Assembly: GCA_041690035.1 (NCBI GenBank)
Contig: JBDNFC010000016.1
Location: forward strand, 62,001-126,000
DNA from: CALSPH01 sp041690035
GTDB lineage: Bacteria; Bacteroidota; Bacteroidia; NS11-12g; UBA955
DNA length: 64,000 nucleotides
Direction: 5' to 3'
Part shown: positions 55,499 to 64,000 of the stretch, one piece after another
How positions within the stretch are numbered: position 1 is the first letter of the stretch
Layout of the letters: the number at the start of each line of letters is the position of its first letter
Position numbers and translations under genes: made by a program
The notes under the pieces: generated by a model
Database searches by the model: none
Told to the model about the DNA's origin: nothing
The model's input: the letters and a program-made list of their open reading frames with translations, nothing else

Positions 55499-58400
55499 AT
55501 GACAGCAAAAAAGAAAAATGTCATTAAATCCTTTGGTTTATCCAACATAGCTTTAAAGAATAGTATAAGCGTTTATGTTATTATCATTATCATAGCTATA
55601 GCTGGGGTAAATGCCTATACAAGTATGCCTAAGGAGAGTTTTCCTGAAATTAAGCAATCCACCATCTTTATCAATACTGCTTATCCTGGAAATTCACCTG
55701 TGGATATTGAAAATTTAATCACAAGACCGCTAGAAAAAGAGATAAACACCATTACTGGCATCAAAAAGTTGAAATCGCAAAGCATTCAAGATTTTTCTAT
55801 TATTATTGTGGAATTTAATGTGGATGTGCCTGTAGAAGAAGCATTGTCTGATGTAAAAGACGCAGTCGATAAAGCTAAAAGTGAATTGCCAAATGATTTG
55901 CCAAAGGAGCCTTCAGTTGTTGAACTAGATTTTAGTGAAATACCAGTAATGAACCTTAATATTTATGGAAATTTACCATACGAAGATTTAAAAATTCACG
56001 CAGAATATTTAGAGGATAAAATTGAAGATATACCAGAAATATCAAGTGTTGATATAGCTGGCTTGCAAGAAAAAGAAGTGAAAGTATCTGTAAATTTGCC
56101 ACAAATAGAAAGTGTTCAGTTAAGCTTAAATGACATTGTGCGTGCTATTCAGGCTGAAAATACTACAATATCTGGAGGAGATATTAAAATGATTGATGGC
56201 AACAACAATGTTAGCAGGAGAACCATAAGGGTAGATGGGGAATATAATGATTACTCAAAAATTGGTAATATTGTCGTAAAAAACGAAAATCAAAAGGTAG
56301 TTTATCTGCGAGATATTGCTACAATTACTTTTGATGAGGTAGAGCCAACATCATTTGCAAGGCTGGGCGGTAAACCAGTGTTAACCTTAGATATTAAAAA
56401 GAAATCTGGGGCCAATCTGATTGTGGCAGCTGCATCAATTCAAAAAATATTACTCGATGCCAAAACCAACCGTTTTCCGAATGAACTTAAAACAGTAATC
56501 ACCAATGATCAATCTAAGCAAACTTTAAATATGGTATCTAACCTAGAAAGCAGTATTTATATGGGTATCATTTTGGTTGTACTTGTGCTTCTTTTTTTTA
56601 TGGGGCTACGAAGTGCTATTTTTGTAGGTATTGCTATTCCTTTAAGTATGTTGTTAGGTTTTATCTTTTTGAATTTAGGAGGAAATACACTTAACTTTAT
56701 GGTACTTTTTTCACTTATCTTGGCCTTGGGTATGCTAGTAGATAATGGCATTGTGGTGGTAGAAAATATATACAGATTGCTTAATGAAGGATACAGTAAA
56801 TCTGAAGCGGCAAAACTGGGTGTGGGAGAAGTAGCAGTGCCTATTATTGCCTCTACAGCCACAACGGTAGCTGCATTTTTTCCGCTTTTATTTTGGAAAT
56901 CACTGGTGGGCGAGTTTATGAAATTTTTGCCTATAACAGTAATTATTGTGCTTTCTGCATCTCTGTTTGTGGGGCTGGTGGTTAATCCTGTTATCACACG
57001 AGCATTTATTAAAACAAGCGAAGAAGAAAAAGCTAAAAAACAACATTTTTGGCGCAATTTAATTATCGTTTTTATAGCTGCTTTAATATTTTTCTTTATA
57101 TTTCCATCGGCAAGAGTTTTTGGCGGGTTGTTATTTGCAATTGGAATTTTTATGGTATTGCATAAATTTGTTTTAGAACCGGCTTCAAAGAAATTTATGA
57201 ATAATTTTTTACCAAAATTAGAAAATAAATATGCCATTTTATTATCCTATCTTTTAAATCATAGAATTAAAATATTGCTTAGCACTGTTTTTTTGATGTT
57301 TTTTAGTATAATAGGGTTTTTTTTTATATCGAGTCCAAAAGTGCTATTTTTTCCAGACAATGAACCTAAAATGGCAATGGTATTTATTGAAGCACCCTTA
57401 GGTACTGATATAGAAACTACCAATAAACTAACAAAAGAATTAGAAAAAAAAGTAAATGCAGCAATTGCTCCAAATAGAAATGTGGTAGAGGCTGTTTTAG
57501 CACAAGTTGGTGAGCGCACAGGCGATCCTAGAGAAGGACCACAGGTAGGTAATTCTCCTCATAAAGCAAAAATAACTGTTTCATTTTTGGAGTATCAAGA
57601 TAGGCAAGCCATTAGTGATATTTCTACTTCTAAAATTTTAGAGGATATAAGAATTGCAGTAAATAATTTTCCTCAGGCAAATATAACTGTTGCTAAAGAT
57701 CAGAATGGGCCACCCGTGGGCAAACCAATTAATGTTGAGGTAAAGGGTGATGATTATTTGAAATTGATTAGTTATACAGAAAAGTTAAAAAAAATAATGG
57801 AAGATGCCAACATTCCTGGTGTGGACAAACTTAAATTTGACTTAGAAACAGGTAAACCTGAATTAATTTTTTCTGTCAATAGAGATGCAGCAGGAAGATT
57901 TGGGGTAAGCACTCAGCAAATGGCCATGGCAATTAGAGATGCTCTTTTTGGCAGAGAAGCGAGTAAGTATAAAGAGGGCGAGGATGATTATAAAATTCAA
58001 GTGCGCCTTGCTGACGTGTATAGGTATAATATTAGTGCAATAGAAAATATGAAAGTAACCTTTAGAAACAATAAGGGTAGAATTGTACAAGTGCCCATAT
58101 CATCTATTGCCACAATGGAGTTTAGCAGCACTTATGGTGCAGTAAAACGACAAGATATGGAAAAGGTATTAAGTATTTTTAGCAACGTAAACGAAGGCAG
58201 CAACCCTACCGAAATTGTAAACAAATTTAAAGATCTTTTGGCAAAGGAGGCTCCAAAAGTTGAAGGCATCACTTGGAAGTTTGCAGGCGAACAAGAAGAG
58301 CAAGATCAATCTTCGGCATTTTTAGGCAATGCTATGCTCATGGCTTTATTTGTTGTTTTCTTGATTATTGTAACCCAATTTAATAGTATTTTAAATCCTT

Positions 58401-58924
58401 TGATAATTATGATAAGCATATTATTTAGCACCATTGGAGTGTTTTTAGGATTATGGATATTTAATATGCCATTTGTAATATTGATGTGTGGTATTGGTAT
58501 AATATCACTTGCCGGGGTAGTGGTTAATAATGCCATTGTGTTAATAGATTATATCAATCAGTTGAGGGCAAGAAAAAGAGCCGAATTGGGCATGAAAGAA
58601 GGCGAAGTGCTAAGTAATGAAGAAGTAACAGAAATGATTATAAAAGGGGGGGCTACCAGGCTTAGACCAGTTTTGTTAACTGCTATCACCACAGTACTTG
58701 GTTTAATTCCATTGGCTACTGGTTTAAATTTTGATTTTAATGGATTATTTACAAAGCTAAATCCTAATATTTATTGGGGAGGAGACAATGCTAGTTTTTG
58801 GGGGCCATTGAGTTGGACAATTATTTTCGGACTCACTTTTGCTACTTTTCTCACACTTATTGTAGTGCCTATAATGTATTCGCTAACGGAACAATTAAGC
58901 AGATGGTTAAATAGAAATAAATAA
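55499..58924 (+). CDS. RND efflux pump, AcrB-like permease with extra membrane insert
   Basis: 1141-residue proton-driven pump that exports drugs or other toxic molecules with the TolC and adaptor above. The pattern of a large RND protein is present: TM1 (~22-40), periplasmic domain (PKESFPEIKQSTIFI), helices 2-6 (~350-500), repeat (second domain ~610-930). In the proton relay, GMLVDNGIVVVEN keeps Asp415 (AcrB Asp407) but has Asn416 for Asp408, and helix 10 has GVVVNNAIVLID, so Lys940 of AcrB is Asn. About 40 hydrophobic residues (~517-556) between the halves add what look like two more helices and account for part of the greater length. A G7 run at 58646-58652 is in frame (Lys-Gly-Gly). Confidence 0.92.
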   Translation: MTAKKKNVIKSFGLSNIALKNSISVYVIIIIIAIAGVNAYTSMPKESFPEIKQSTIFINTAYPGNSPVDIENLITRPLEKEINTITGIKKLKSQSIQDFSIIIVEFNVDVPVEEALSDVKDAVDKAKSELPNDLPKEPSVVELDFSEIPVMNLNIYGNLPYEDLKIHAEYLEDKIEDIPEISSVDIAGLQEKEVKVSVNLPQIESVQLSLNDIVRAIQAENTTISGGDIKMIDGNNNVSRRTIRVDGEYNDYSKIGNIVVKNENQKVVYLRDIATITFDEVEPTSFARLGGKPVLTLDIKKKSGANLIVAAASIQKILLDAKTNRFPNELKTVITNDQSKQTLNMVSNLESSIYMGIILVVLVLLFFMGLRSAIFVGIAIPLSMLLGFIFLNLGGNTLNFMVLFSLILALGMLVDNGIVVVENIYRLLNEGYSKSEAAKLGVGEVAVPIIASTATTVAAFFPLLFWKSLVGEFMKFLPITVIIVLSASLFVGLVVNPVITRAFIKTSEEEKAKKQHFWRNLIIVFIAALIFFFIFPSARVFGGLLFAIGIFMVLHKFVLEPASKKFMNNFLPKLENKYAILLSYLLNHRIKILLSTVFLMFFSIIGFFFISSPKVLFFPDNEPKMAMVFIEAPLGTDIETTNKLTKELEKKVNAAIAPNRNVVEAVLAQVGERTGDPREGPQVGNSPHKAKITVSFLEYQDRQAISDISTSKILEDIRIAVNNFPQANITVAKDQNGPPVGKPINVEVKGDDYLKLISYTEKLKKIMEDANIPGVDKLKFDLETGKPELIFSVNRDAAGRFGVSTQQMAMAIRDALFGREASKYKEGEDDYKIQVRLADVYRYNISAIENMKVTFRNNKGRIVQVPISSIATMEFSSTYGAVKRQDMEKVLSIFSNVNEGSNPTEIVNKFKDLLAKEAPKVEGITWKFAGEQEEQDQSSAFLGNAMLMALFVVFLIIVTQFNSILNPLIIMISILFSTIGVFLGLWIFNMPFVILMCGIGIISLAGVVVNNAIVLIDYINQLRARKRAELGMKEGEVLSNEEVTEMIIKGGATRLRPVLLTAITTVLGLIPLATGLNFDFNGLFTKLNPNIYWGGDNASFWGPLSWTIIFGLTFATFLTLIVVPIMYSLTEQLSRWLNRNK

Positions 58925-58967
58925 TGGGTTTATATTTAAATGATATAAATTTTGAATTTGCAAGGGT

Positions 58968-59978
58968 TTAATTTAGCAATTTTAAACCTATATTAGCTAA
59001 AGAGTCTTTAGGATTTATTTCTAAAACTTTTTTGTAATTGCTTTTTGCCATTGCCTTGTCATTCATTTTTTCATAAGTAAAAGCCCTAAGGTTCATTGCA
59101 TTTGTATAATTTGGGTCTAATAAAATTATTTTATCCAAAGTAGAAAGTGCCTTTTCATAATTCTCGAATTTTACATCTATAAATGCACTTGAATAGGCTG
59201 CAAATCTATGCCCAGGGTTTAAAGTTAATGCCTGCTTATAAAATTGATATGCATCTTTATATTGATTTTGTTGTTGATTTATCATACCAAGAGCATAATT
59301 GGCTTCGTCACTATCAGGATTTATTCTTATGGCGTTGTTGTAAAAACCTCGCGCCAGTTTAGGGTCTTTTTTTTCATAAATAATGCCCAATTGCATATAT
59401 GCATCATAATAGTTATTGTCTATTTCTTTTGATTTAAAAAACATTTCTTCTGCCTTGTCTAAAAAATTATTTTCTTTAAAAGCCAACCCTTTGTAAAAGT
59501 GTGCTTTTGCATTATTTGGGTCTATTAGTATAAGTTCATCAAATTTTGCTAAAGCACTTTCATACTCTTGTCTTGCTAATTTTATTTTTCCTAATAAAAA
59601 TATTGCATCTTCAAAATTAGGAGCAGTTTTTATTGCTTTTTCAAGTAACTCTGCCGCAGATTGTATATCAACCGAGTCTTTTGCCATCATCAAATCTGCT
59701 TTTTTATACATATATACCGCATTTTCTTTATCTAATATTAGCGCAGCAGAAATGTCTATCATGGCCTCTTCATTTCGATTACTTTTTGTCCATTCATTTG
59801 CCCTTAAGTAATAATATTCGTGATTTTTTGGTTCTTTTTTTATTTTTTCTGATAAATTTAAAATTTGTTTGCTTAAAGTGGAGTCGCTATAGTTAATTAT
59901 TACACCATTTATAGTACCTTGTTTACAGCTATTTAGGCCAAAAAATATAGCAATTGAAATTAAAATAAAGTTTCTCAT
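58968..59978 (-). CDS. TPR-repeat lipoprotein
   Basis: 336 residues: signal peptide with lipobox GLNSC (Cys 18), then about eight tetratricopeptide repeats of 34 residues across ~45-335. Typical units: EDAIFLLGKIKLARQEYESA, ALAKFDELILIDPNNAKAHF, LARGFYNNAIRINPDSDEAN and ALSTLDKIILLDPNYTNAMN. The superhelix should bind a partner protein in the periplasm or at the outer membrane; the partner is unknown. It is convergent with the efflux operon (43 bp between the stop codons) and divergent from hmgA. Confidence 0.88.
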   Translation of the reverse strand: MRNFILISIAIFFGLNSCKQGTINGVIINYSDSTLSKQILNLSEKIKKEPKNHEYYYLRANEWTKSNRNEEAMIDISAALILDKENAVYMYKKADLMMAKDSVDIQSAAELLEKAIKTAPNFEDAIFLLGKIKLARQEYESALAKFDELILIDPNNAKAHFYKGLAFKENNFLDKAEEMFFKSKEIDNNYYDAYMQLGIIYEKKDPKLARGFYNNAIRINPDSDEANYALGMINQQQNQYKDAYQFYKQALTLNPGHRFAAYSSAFIDVKFENYEKALSTLDKIILLDPNYTNAMNLRAFTYEKMNDKAMAKSNYKKVLEINPKDSLANIGLKLLN

Positions 59979-60000
59979 AGAATTTTATGCAAATTACCCT

Positions 60001-60008
60001 TATTTTTG
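60001..60008 (+). promoter_or_regulatory. Promoter box of hmgA
   Basis: TATTTTTG fits TAnnTTTG, 20 bases before the ATG at 60029; it excludes the longer frame from 59987. Confidence 0.55.
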
Positions 60009-60028
60009 ACAAAAAAAAAGAAATACTT

Positions 60029-61186
60029 ATGTCATTTTACCATCGGTTAGGAAATATTCCAAAAAAACGCCACACTCAGTTCAGAAAAACAGACGGTACA
60101 CTATATTCGGAAGAATTAGTAAGCACAGAAGGTTTTAGCAGTGATTATTCGCTTGTTTATCATTGCCACCCGCCTACTTTAGTTAAAGAAATAGGCAAAC
60201 ATTATAGTGTAGCGCCCAATATTGCCATAAATGTAAATATGCAAGCCCGCAGTTTTATGACATTTAATACACCTCCTCATGATGATTATCTTAAAAGCAG
60301 AGTTCCATTGTTAGTAAACAGCGATTTACATATAGTTAGTGCAGCGCCTAGAAAAAGTATGGAAGATTATTTTTTTAAAAATTCAGATGCTGATGAAGTT
60401 ATTTTTGTACACCAAGGCAAAGGAACGCTAAAAAGTATTTATGGAGAAATTAGTTTTGAATATGGGGATTACTTGGTTATTCCTAGAGGCACAATATATC
60501 AAATTAAATTTGAAGATGAAAACAATCGGTTGTTAATCACAGAGTCTTTTAGTCCTATCACAATGCCGAAGCGCTATCAAAATAAGCAAGGTCAATTAAT
60601 GGAACATTCTCCTTTTTGCGAGCGCGATATAAAATTACCAACCTATGTTGAACCTATTGACCAAAAAGGTGATTTTAAAGTGATGATAAAAAAACAAGGA
60701 CATATATTTCCGTATATTTATGCCGCACATCCATTTGATGCGGTGGGGTGGGATGGGCATGTTTATGTCTATGCTTTTTCTATCCATGATTTTGAACCTA
60801 TCACAGGTAGGGTGCATCAACCTCCTCCAATACATCAAACATTTGAAGGCCGTAATTTTGTAATCTGCAGTTTTGTGCCTCGTTTATATGATTATCATCC
60901 ATTATCAATACCTGCCCCCTACAATCATAGCAATGTAGATAGTGATGAAATATTGTATTATGTAGATGGAGATTTTATGAGCAGAAAACATGTAGAAAAA
61001 GGCATGATTACATTACACCCAAAGGGTATCCCTCATGGGCCGCACCCTGGCACCGTAGAAAAAAGTATTGGAAAAAAAGAAACCTCAGAACTTGCAGTGA
61101 TGATAGATCCGTTTTATCCATTGCAAATTACCAAAGAAGCATTGTCCATGGAAGACCCCAATTATTACAAATCTTGGCTAGTGTAG
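60029..61186 (+). CDS. hmgA: Homogentisate 1,2-dioxygenase
   Basis: 385-residue cupin-fold iron enzyme that opens the ring of homogentisate to maleylacetoacetate in tyrosine and phenylalanine breakdown. Typical blocks: SFYHRLGNIPKKRHTQFRK at the start, DEVIFVHQGKGTLKSIYG, YGDYLVIPRGTIYQIKF, PFDAVGWDGHVY, HQPPPIHQTFEGRNFVICSF and LHPKGIPHGPHPGTVE; iron ligands are the His in the last block with His and Glu in the HQTFEGRN region. The start at 60029 is set by the promoter box and the family start. Shorter than the ~440-residue eukaryotic enzyme, as is common in Bacteroidota. Convergent with hutI. Confidence 0.92.
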   Translation: MSFYHRLGNIPKKRHTQFRKTDGTLYSEELVSTEGFSSDYSLVYHCHPPTLVKEIGKHYSVAPNIAINVNMQARSFMTFNTPPHDDYLKSRVPLLVNSDLHIVSAAPRKSMEDYFFKNSDADEVIFVHQGKGTLKSIYGEISFEYGDYLVIPRGTIYQIKFEDENNRLLITESFSPITMPKRYQNKQGQLMEHSPFCERDIKLPTYVEPIDQKGDFKVMIKKQGHIFPYIYAAHPFDAVGWDGHVYVYAFSIHDFEPITGRVHQPPPIHQTFEGRNFVICSFVPRLYDYHPLSIPAPYNHSNVDSDEILYYVDGDFMSRKHVEKGMITLHPKGIPHGPHPGTVEKSIGKKETSELAVMIDPFYPLQITKEALSMEDPNYYKSWLV

Positions 61187-61210
61187 GCTGTTTTTAAATT
61201 CAGACTTTTT

Positions 61211-62443
61211 TTAAATAAAAACACCATCAATCATCACTTTTTTTGCGTGAATTTCACCAAAACTATAAGGATAGTAGGAGAGGTGTTCTTGTTTTTTCGT
61301 AAAGATAAAGTTAGCGTATTTACCTACACTTATGCTGCCCATTTTGTCTGAAAGTTCTACTGCAGCAGCAGCATTTATTGTTAAGGCATTAAAAGCTGCT
61401 TGGGGAGTTAGCCCCATTTGAGTGCAAGCCAAACTCCAAGCAAACCATAAATTACCACTTGGTGAGCTACCAGGATTATAGTCTGAAGCAATTGCTATTG
61501 CTAAATTATTTTTTAACATTTCTAAAGCAGGTGCATATTGCATTTTAAGGAAATAAGAACATTGCGGTAATATCACTGCTAGCGTATCTTTAGTTTTTAA
61601 TTCATCCATTTCTTCTTGGTTTAAATACTCTAAATGGTCTACACTTAAAATATTATTTTTTGCAGCTAGCAGTGCGCCCCCGCTGTTTCCTAATTGATTG
61701 CCATGTAGCTTTGTTTTTATTCCATATTTTAGCCCTGCATCAATAATATTTTGAGTATCAGCAATAGAAAAAAAGCCTTTTTCACAAAAAGCGTCTATAT
61801 AATCAATATTACAAAGTTTATTTAACTTTGGTAACCATTTATTAATAACTTCATTTACATAAGATGCGCTATCTCCATTGAAATTTTTTGGCAATGCATG
61901 TGCCGCCAAATAAGTTGTTTTTATTGAAATAGGCAATTCCTTTTTTAATCTATTAATCACATTTAGCATTTTTAATTCGTTTGCAAAATCTAATCCATAC
62001 CCACTTTTTATCTCTAATGCTCCTGTGCCCATTTTTATCAATTTCCACGCGCGTGCTAGTGATATTTCAAATAATTCATCCTCAGTTATAGCTTTAATGG
62101 TCGCAGCAGAGCTTAAAATGCCTCCACCAGCGGCTGCAATTTCAGCATAAGTTTTACCAGCTATTTTTAATTCAAATTCTTTTTCTCTACTTTTTGCATA
62201 TACAATATGGGTGTGCGAATCTATAAAACATGGCATAACTTCTGCACCATCTGCATCAATAATTTCCTCTATATGTGTTGGCTTTTCTAGCGTATGCCCA
62301 AAGGATGTAATTAGTCCATTTTCAACTAAAAGATAAGCGTTTTCAATACTTTCCACTTCATTCATTTGCGCTCCTTTTAGCACTTTTATGTCTGATGCTA
62401 AAATTCCCGTTAATTTTCCTATATTTTGGATTAATATTTGCAT
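61211..62443 (-). CDS. hutI: Imidazolonepropionase
   Basis: 410-residue amidohydrolase of histidine breakdown that hydrolyses 4-imidazolone-5-propanoate to formiminoglutamate. Metal-binding start PCFIDSHTHIVYA, then KSGYGLDFANELKMLNVI, TYLAAHALP, KLHGNQLGNSGGALLAA with a third His and SVDHLEYL with the fourth; the catalytic Asp is in IASDYNPGSSPSGNL. Length and order match. No other hut genes are in the window. Its promoter box TATATTTG lies inside the first codons of the divergent carbonic anhydrase gene, since the two starts are only 20 bp apart. Confidence 0.93.
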   Translation of the reverse strand: MQILIQNIGKLTGILASDIKVLKGAQMNEVESIENAYLLVENGLITSFGHTLEKPTHIEEIIDADGAEVMPCFIDSHTHIVYAKSREKEFELKIAGKTYAEIAAAGGGILSSAATIKAITEDELFEISLARAWKLIKMGTGALEIKSGYGLDFANELKMLNVINRLKKELPISIKTTYLAAHALPKNFNGDSASYVNEVINKWLPKLNKLCNIDYIDAFCEKGFFSIADTQNIIDAGLKYGIKTKLHGNQLGNSGGALLAAKNNILSVDHLEYLNQEEMDELKTKDTLAVILPQCSYFLKMQYAPALEMLKNNLAIAIASDYNPGSSPSGNLWFAWSLACTQMGLTPQAAFNALTINAAAAVELSDKMGSISVGKYANFIFTKKQEHLSYYPYSFGEIHAKKVMIDGVFI

Positions 62444-62462
62444 AATTTATTAAAATAATTTA

Positions 62463-62969
62463 ATGCCAAATATAAAAAATAATTTCAATATTCACAAGAG
62501 TGTTTTTGTGGCACCAAACGCTACACTTATTGGCAATTGCAATATAGGCGAGGATAGTTCTATTTGGTTTGGAGCTGTTTTAAGAGGAGATAATGATTTG
62601 ATAACTATAGGAAAATACTCAAACATTCAAGATTTATGTGTGATTCATGTAGATCCTAAAAAGCCAGTTATTATTGGCAATCATTGCACTATAGGCCATC
62701 GGGCTATTGTGCATGGTTGCGTAATTGGAAATAATGTGCTTGTGGGCATGGGAGCCATATTGATGAATAATTGTGTTATTGGAGATAATTGTATCATAGG
62801 TGCAGGAGCATTGGTAACAGAGCATACAATTATCCCAGCAAATAGTATGGTTATAGGTATGCCGGCCAAGGTAAAAAGAGCTTTAACAGAAAATGAAGTA
62901 AAAGCTATTGAAAATAACGCTGCAGTTTATTGCGTACAAGCAAAAAAATATATTTTCAATGAAAAGTAA
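62463..62969 (+). CDS. Gamma carbonic anhydrase family protein (left-handed beta-helix)
   Basis: 168 residues, almost all in hexapeptide repeats (IGNCNIGEDSSIWFGAVLRG, IGKYSNIQDLCVIHVDP, IGNNVLVGMGAILMN, IGDNCIIGAGALV) that form a left-handed beta-helix and trimers. The three zinc ligands are seen as His in CVIHVD and the two in TIGHRAIVHG. Sequences like this are annotated as gamma carbonic anhydrase, but many (e.g. PaaY, CaiE) are thioesterases or of unknown activity; both are possible here. Divergent from hutI with only 19 bp between the starts. Confidence 0.9.
   Translation: MPNIKNNFNIHKSVFVAPNATLIGNCNIGEDSSIWFGAVLRGDNDLITIGKYSNIQDLCVIHVDPKKPVIIGNHCTIGHRAIVHGCVIGNNVLVGMGAILMNNCVIGDNCIIGAGALVTEHTIIPANSMVIGMPAKVKRALTENEVKAIENNAAVYCVQAKKYIFNEK
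62467..62474 (-). promoter_or_regulatory. Promoter box of hutI inside the carbonic anhydrase gene
   Basis: TATATTTG on the minus strand fits TAnnTTTG, 23 bp before the hutI ATG at 62443; it covers codons 2-4 of the divergent gene. Confidence 0.45.
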
Positions 62970-63017
62970 TCGTTGCTTAAATCATTTTATAAACATGAAT
63001 ATTGGATTTTAAAACAG

Positions 63018-63025
63018 TATTTTTG
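63018..63025 (+). promoter_or_regulatory. Promoter box of the LptF/LptG-type gene
   Basis: TATTTTTG fits TAnnTTTG; the ATG at 63037 follows after eleven bases. Confidence 0.5.
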
Positions 63026-63036
63026 CAAACCATAAA

Positions 63037-64000
63037 ATGATAAAAAAAATTCACTTGCGTTTAATTAAAGCGCTAATTGGGCCTTTTATTGCAAGTTTTG
63101 CTATTACTATGTTTCTCTTTCTAATGCATTTTTTATGGTTATACATTGATGAAATTATAGGAAAAGGTTTAAGTAGCTGGGTTTTTATAAAACTATTAAT
63201 GCTAACTACTGCTTCTTTGGTACCAATGGCCTTGCCACTTGCGGTTTTGCTTAGTGCCTTAATGGCTTATGGTGACCTTGCAGAACATTTTGAAATTGTA
63301 GCAATCAAATCTAGCGGAATATCTTTGCTCAAAACCTTATTGCCAAATTTTATATTTATAACTTTTATAGCTATTGGTGCTTTCTTTTTTGTAAATTATG
63401 TAATTCCTAGAGCCAATTTGGAGTCTAAAAGTTTGCTTTGGGATGTAAGAAATAAAAAACCAGCTTTTAATATTGAAGAGGGTGTTTTTTATGATGATAT
63501 TGAGGGTTACAGCATTAAAGTCGGTAAAAAATTAGCCGATGATGAAAGTATAGAAGATATTATAATATATGAACAAAAATATACCTCAGAGCAAATAAAT
63601 GTGATTAAGGCAAAAAGTGGTAGAATGTATTTGTCTGCAAATAAAAAATTATTATACTTTACCCTCAATAATGGCATTAGGTATGAAGAAATGACTGACC
63701 AAGCCAATTATTCAACCAATAATCAATCTAATACTACCTCTTTTGAAAAGCAAGAGATGGTTTTTGATTTATCTGCATTAGATCTTAAAAAAACAGAAAA
63801 AGAATTGTTTAAAGGTGACTATAGAATGCAGGGCCTAAATGATTTGAATGCCAATATTGATAGCACAGAAAAGGATATTGAAGAACGAAATAATTTTCAG
63901 AAAGACTACATGAAATCATATTACCGAGTTTTTGACACTGCTGTAACATTTGTGACTATACCAGATTCAATGACAATTATAAAAGATACTGGTTTTTTGT
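63037..64000 (+). CDS. LptF/LptG-family permease (YjgP/YjgQ), 3' partial
   Basis: The frame is open from the ATG at 63037 to the right edge (321 residues seen; the family has ~360-500). It starts HLRLIKALIGPFIASFAITM and has three hydrophobic helices (~12-35, 52-78, 100-122), with LPLAVLLSALMAYGDL and EIVAIKSSGISLLKTL between, the coupling-helix region of these proteins. LptF and LptG form the membrane part of the ABC transporter that lifts lipopolysaccharide out of the inner membrane, powered by LptB. The periplasmic jellyroll follows (YDDIEGYSIKVGKK), then a charged, presumably coiled insert near the edge (STEKDIEERNNFQKDYMKS), typical of the longer Bacteroidota form. Whether it is LptF or LptG cannot be told. 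Confidence 0.85.
   Translation, partial: MIKKIHLRLIKALIGPFIASFAITMFLFLMHFLWLYIDEIIGKGLSSWVFIKLLMLTTASLVPMALPLAVLLSALMAYGDLAEHFEIVAIKSSGISLLKTLLPNFIFITFIAIGAFFFVNYVIPRANLESKSLLWDVRNKKPAFNIEEGVFYDDIEGYSIKVGKKLADDESIEDIIIYEQKYTSEQINVIKAKSGRMYLSANKKLLYFTLNNGIRYEEMTDQANYSTNNQSNTTSFEKQEMVFDLSALDLKKTEKELFKGDYRMQGLNDLNANIDSTEKDIEERNNFQKDYMKSYYRVFDTAVTFVTIPDSMTIIKDTGFL

Noticed and set aside
56557..57237. 226-codon open frame on the minus strand inside the RND pump gene
   Set aside because: It is a shadow of the pump gene: Ser/Thr/Lys/Ile-rich with no motif, and the plus-strand gene is certain.
58925..58967. AT-rich inverted repeat as terminator between the pump and the TPR gene
   Set aside because: The stem is short and only A-T pairs, with no T-run; too weak to claim.
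59987..60028. Longer homogentisate dioxygenase start
   Set aside because: It would include the promoter box at 60001-60008; the family starts at MSFYHR.
63507..63707. 66-codon minus-strand frame near the right edge
   Set aside because: Lies inside the plus-strand LptF/LptG-type gene, which is open to the edge.

Overview
The window is an AT-rich chromosomal segment of a member of the Bacteroidota. Evidence for the phylum: type IX secretion (T9SS) sorting domains of both A and B type, a PorV-like outer-membrane protein, a DUF3276/PUR-type protein, the Lhr-like helicase of the Bacteroidota/proteobacterial ligase-associated repair set, and at least fifteen copies of the Bacteroidota -7 promoter box TAnnTTTG just ahead of start codons. 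A mevalonate-type isoprenoid operon is present, as in Flavobacteriia and some other lineages; the order cannot be fixed from sequence alone. I see no rRNA, tRNA, CRISPR array, prophage, insertion sequence or replication origin. Gene density is high.

Layout. 1-10.1 kb: the end of a serine-pathway type dehydrogenase, a 341-bp leader, then a three-gene surface module: TonB-dependent-receptor-like protein, a 1279-residue secreted protein with a T9SS sorting domain, and a PorV-family protein, closed by a strong terminator. 10.2-16.4 kb: greA, a HIT protein, an MMPL/RND exporter and leuS. 16.4-19.9 kb: a decayed outer-membrane protein gene, an LVIVD-repeat lipoprotein and two unknown secreted proteins. 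19.9-23.8 kb: arginine decarboxylase and an hddA-gmhA-hddC operon for GDP-heptose. 24-29 kb: a 1209-residue adhesin-like protein with six tandem PKD-like repeats and a T9SS type B domain, and a secreted peptidoglycan amidase.

29-41.4 kb: lon, a sodium:solute symporter, a lipoprotein, pfkA-recN, the PUR-type protein, pckA, and an M48 metalloprotease whose reading frame contains a run of ten G. 41.4-43.4 kb: an operon of a small unknown protein, a lipoprotein cyclophilin and a substrate-binding protein broken by one frameshift at a run of seven A. 43.4-46.7 kb: mevalonate operon (fni, mvaA, GHMP kinase). 46.8-52.2 kb: membrane J-protein, a DUF3352-like/MORN protein and the Lhr-like helicase. 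52.3-58.9 kb: a TetR-TolC-adaptor-RND efflux operon. 59-64 kb: TPR lipoprotein, homogentisate dioxygenase, imidazolonepropionase, gamma carbonic anhydrase, and the start of an LptF/LptG-type permease that runs off the right edge.

Common themes are the cell surface (T9SS cargo, outer-membrane receptors, heptose, LPS export, efflux) and central metabolism (serine, glycolysis/gluconeogenesis, isoprenoids, Tyr/His breakdown). The observations most worth checking are the receptor-cargo-PorV module, the G-tracts inside coding sequences (G10 in the M48 peptidase, G8 in hddA), the A7 frameshift in the binding protein, and the decaying outer-membrane gene upstream of leuS.
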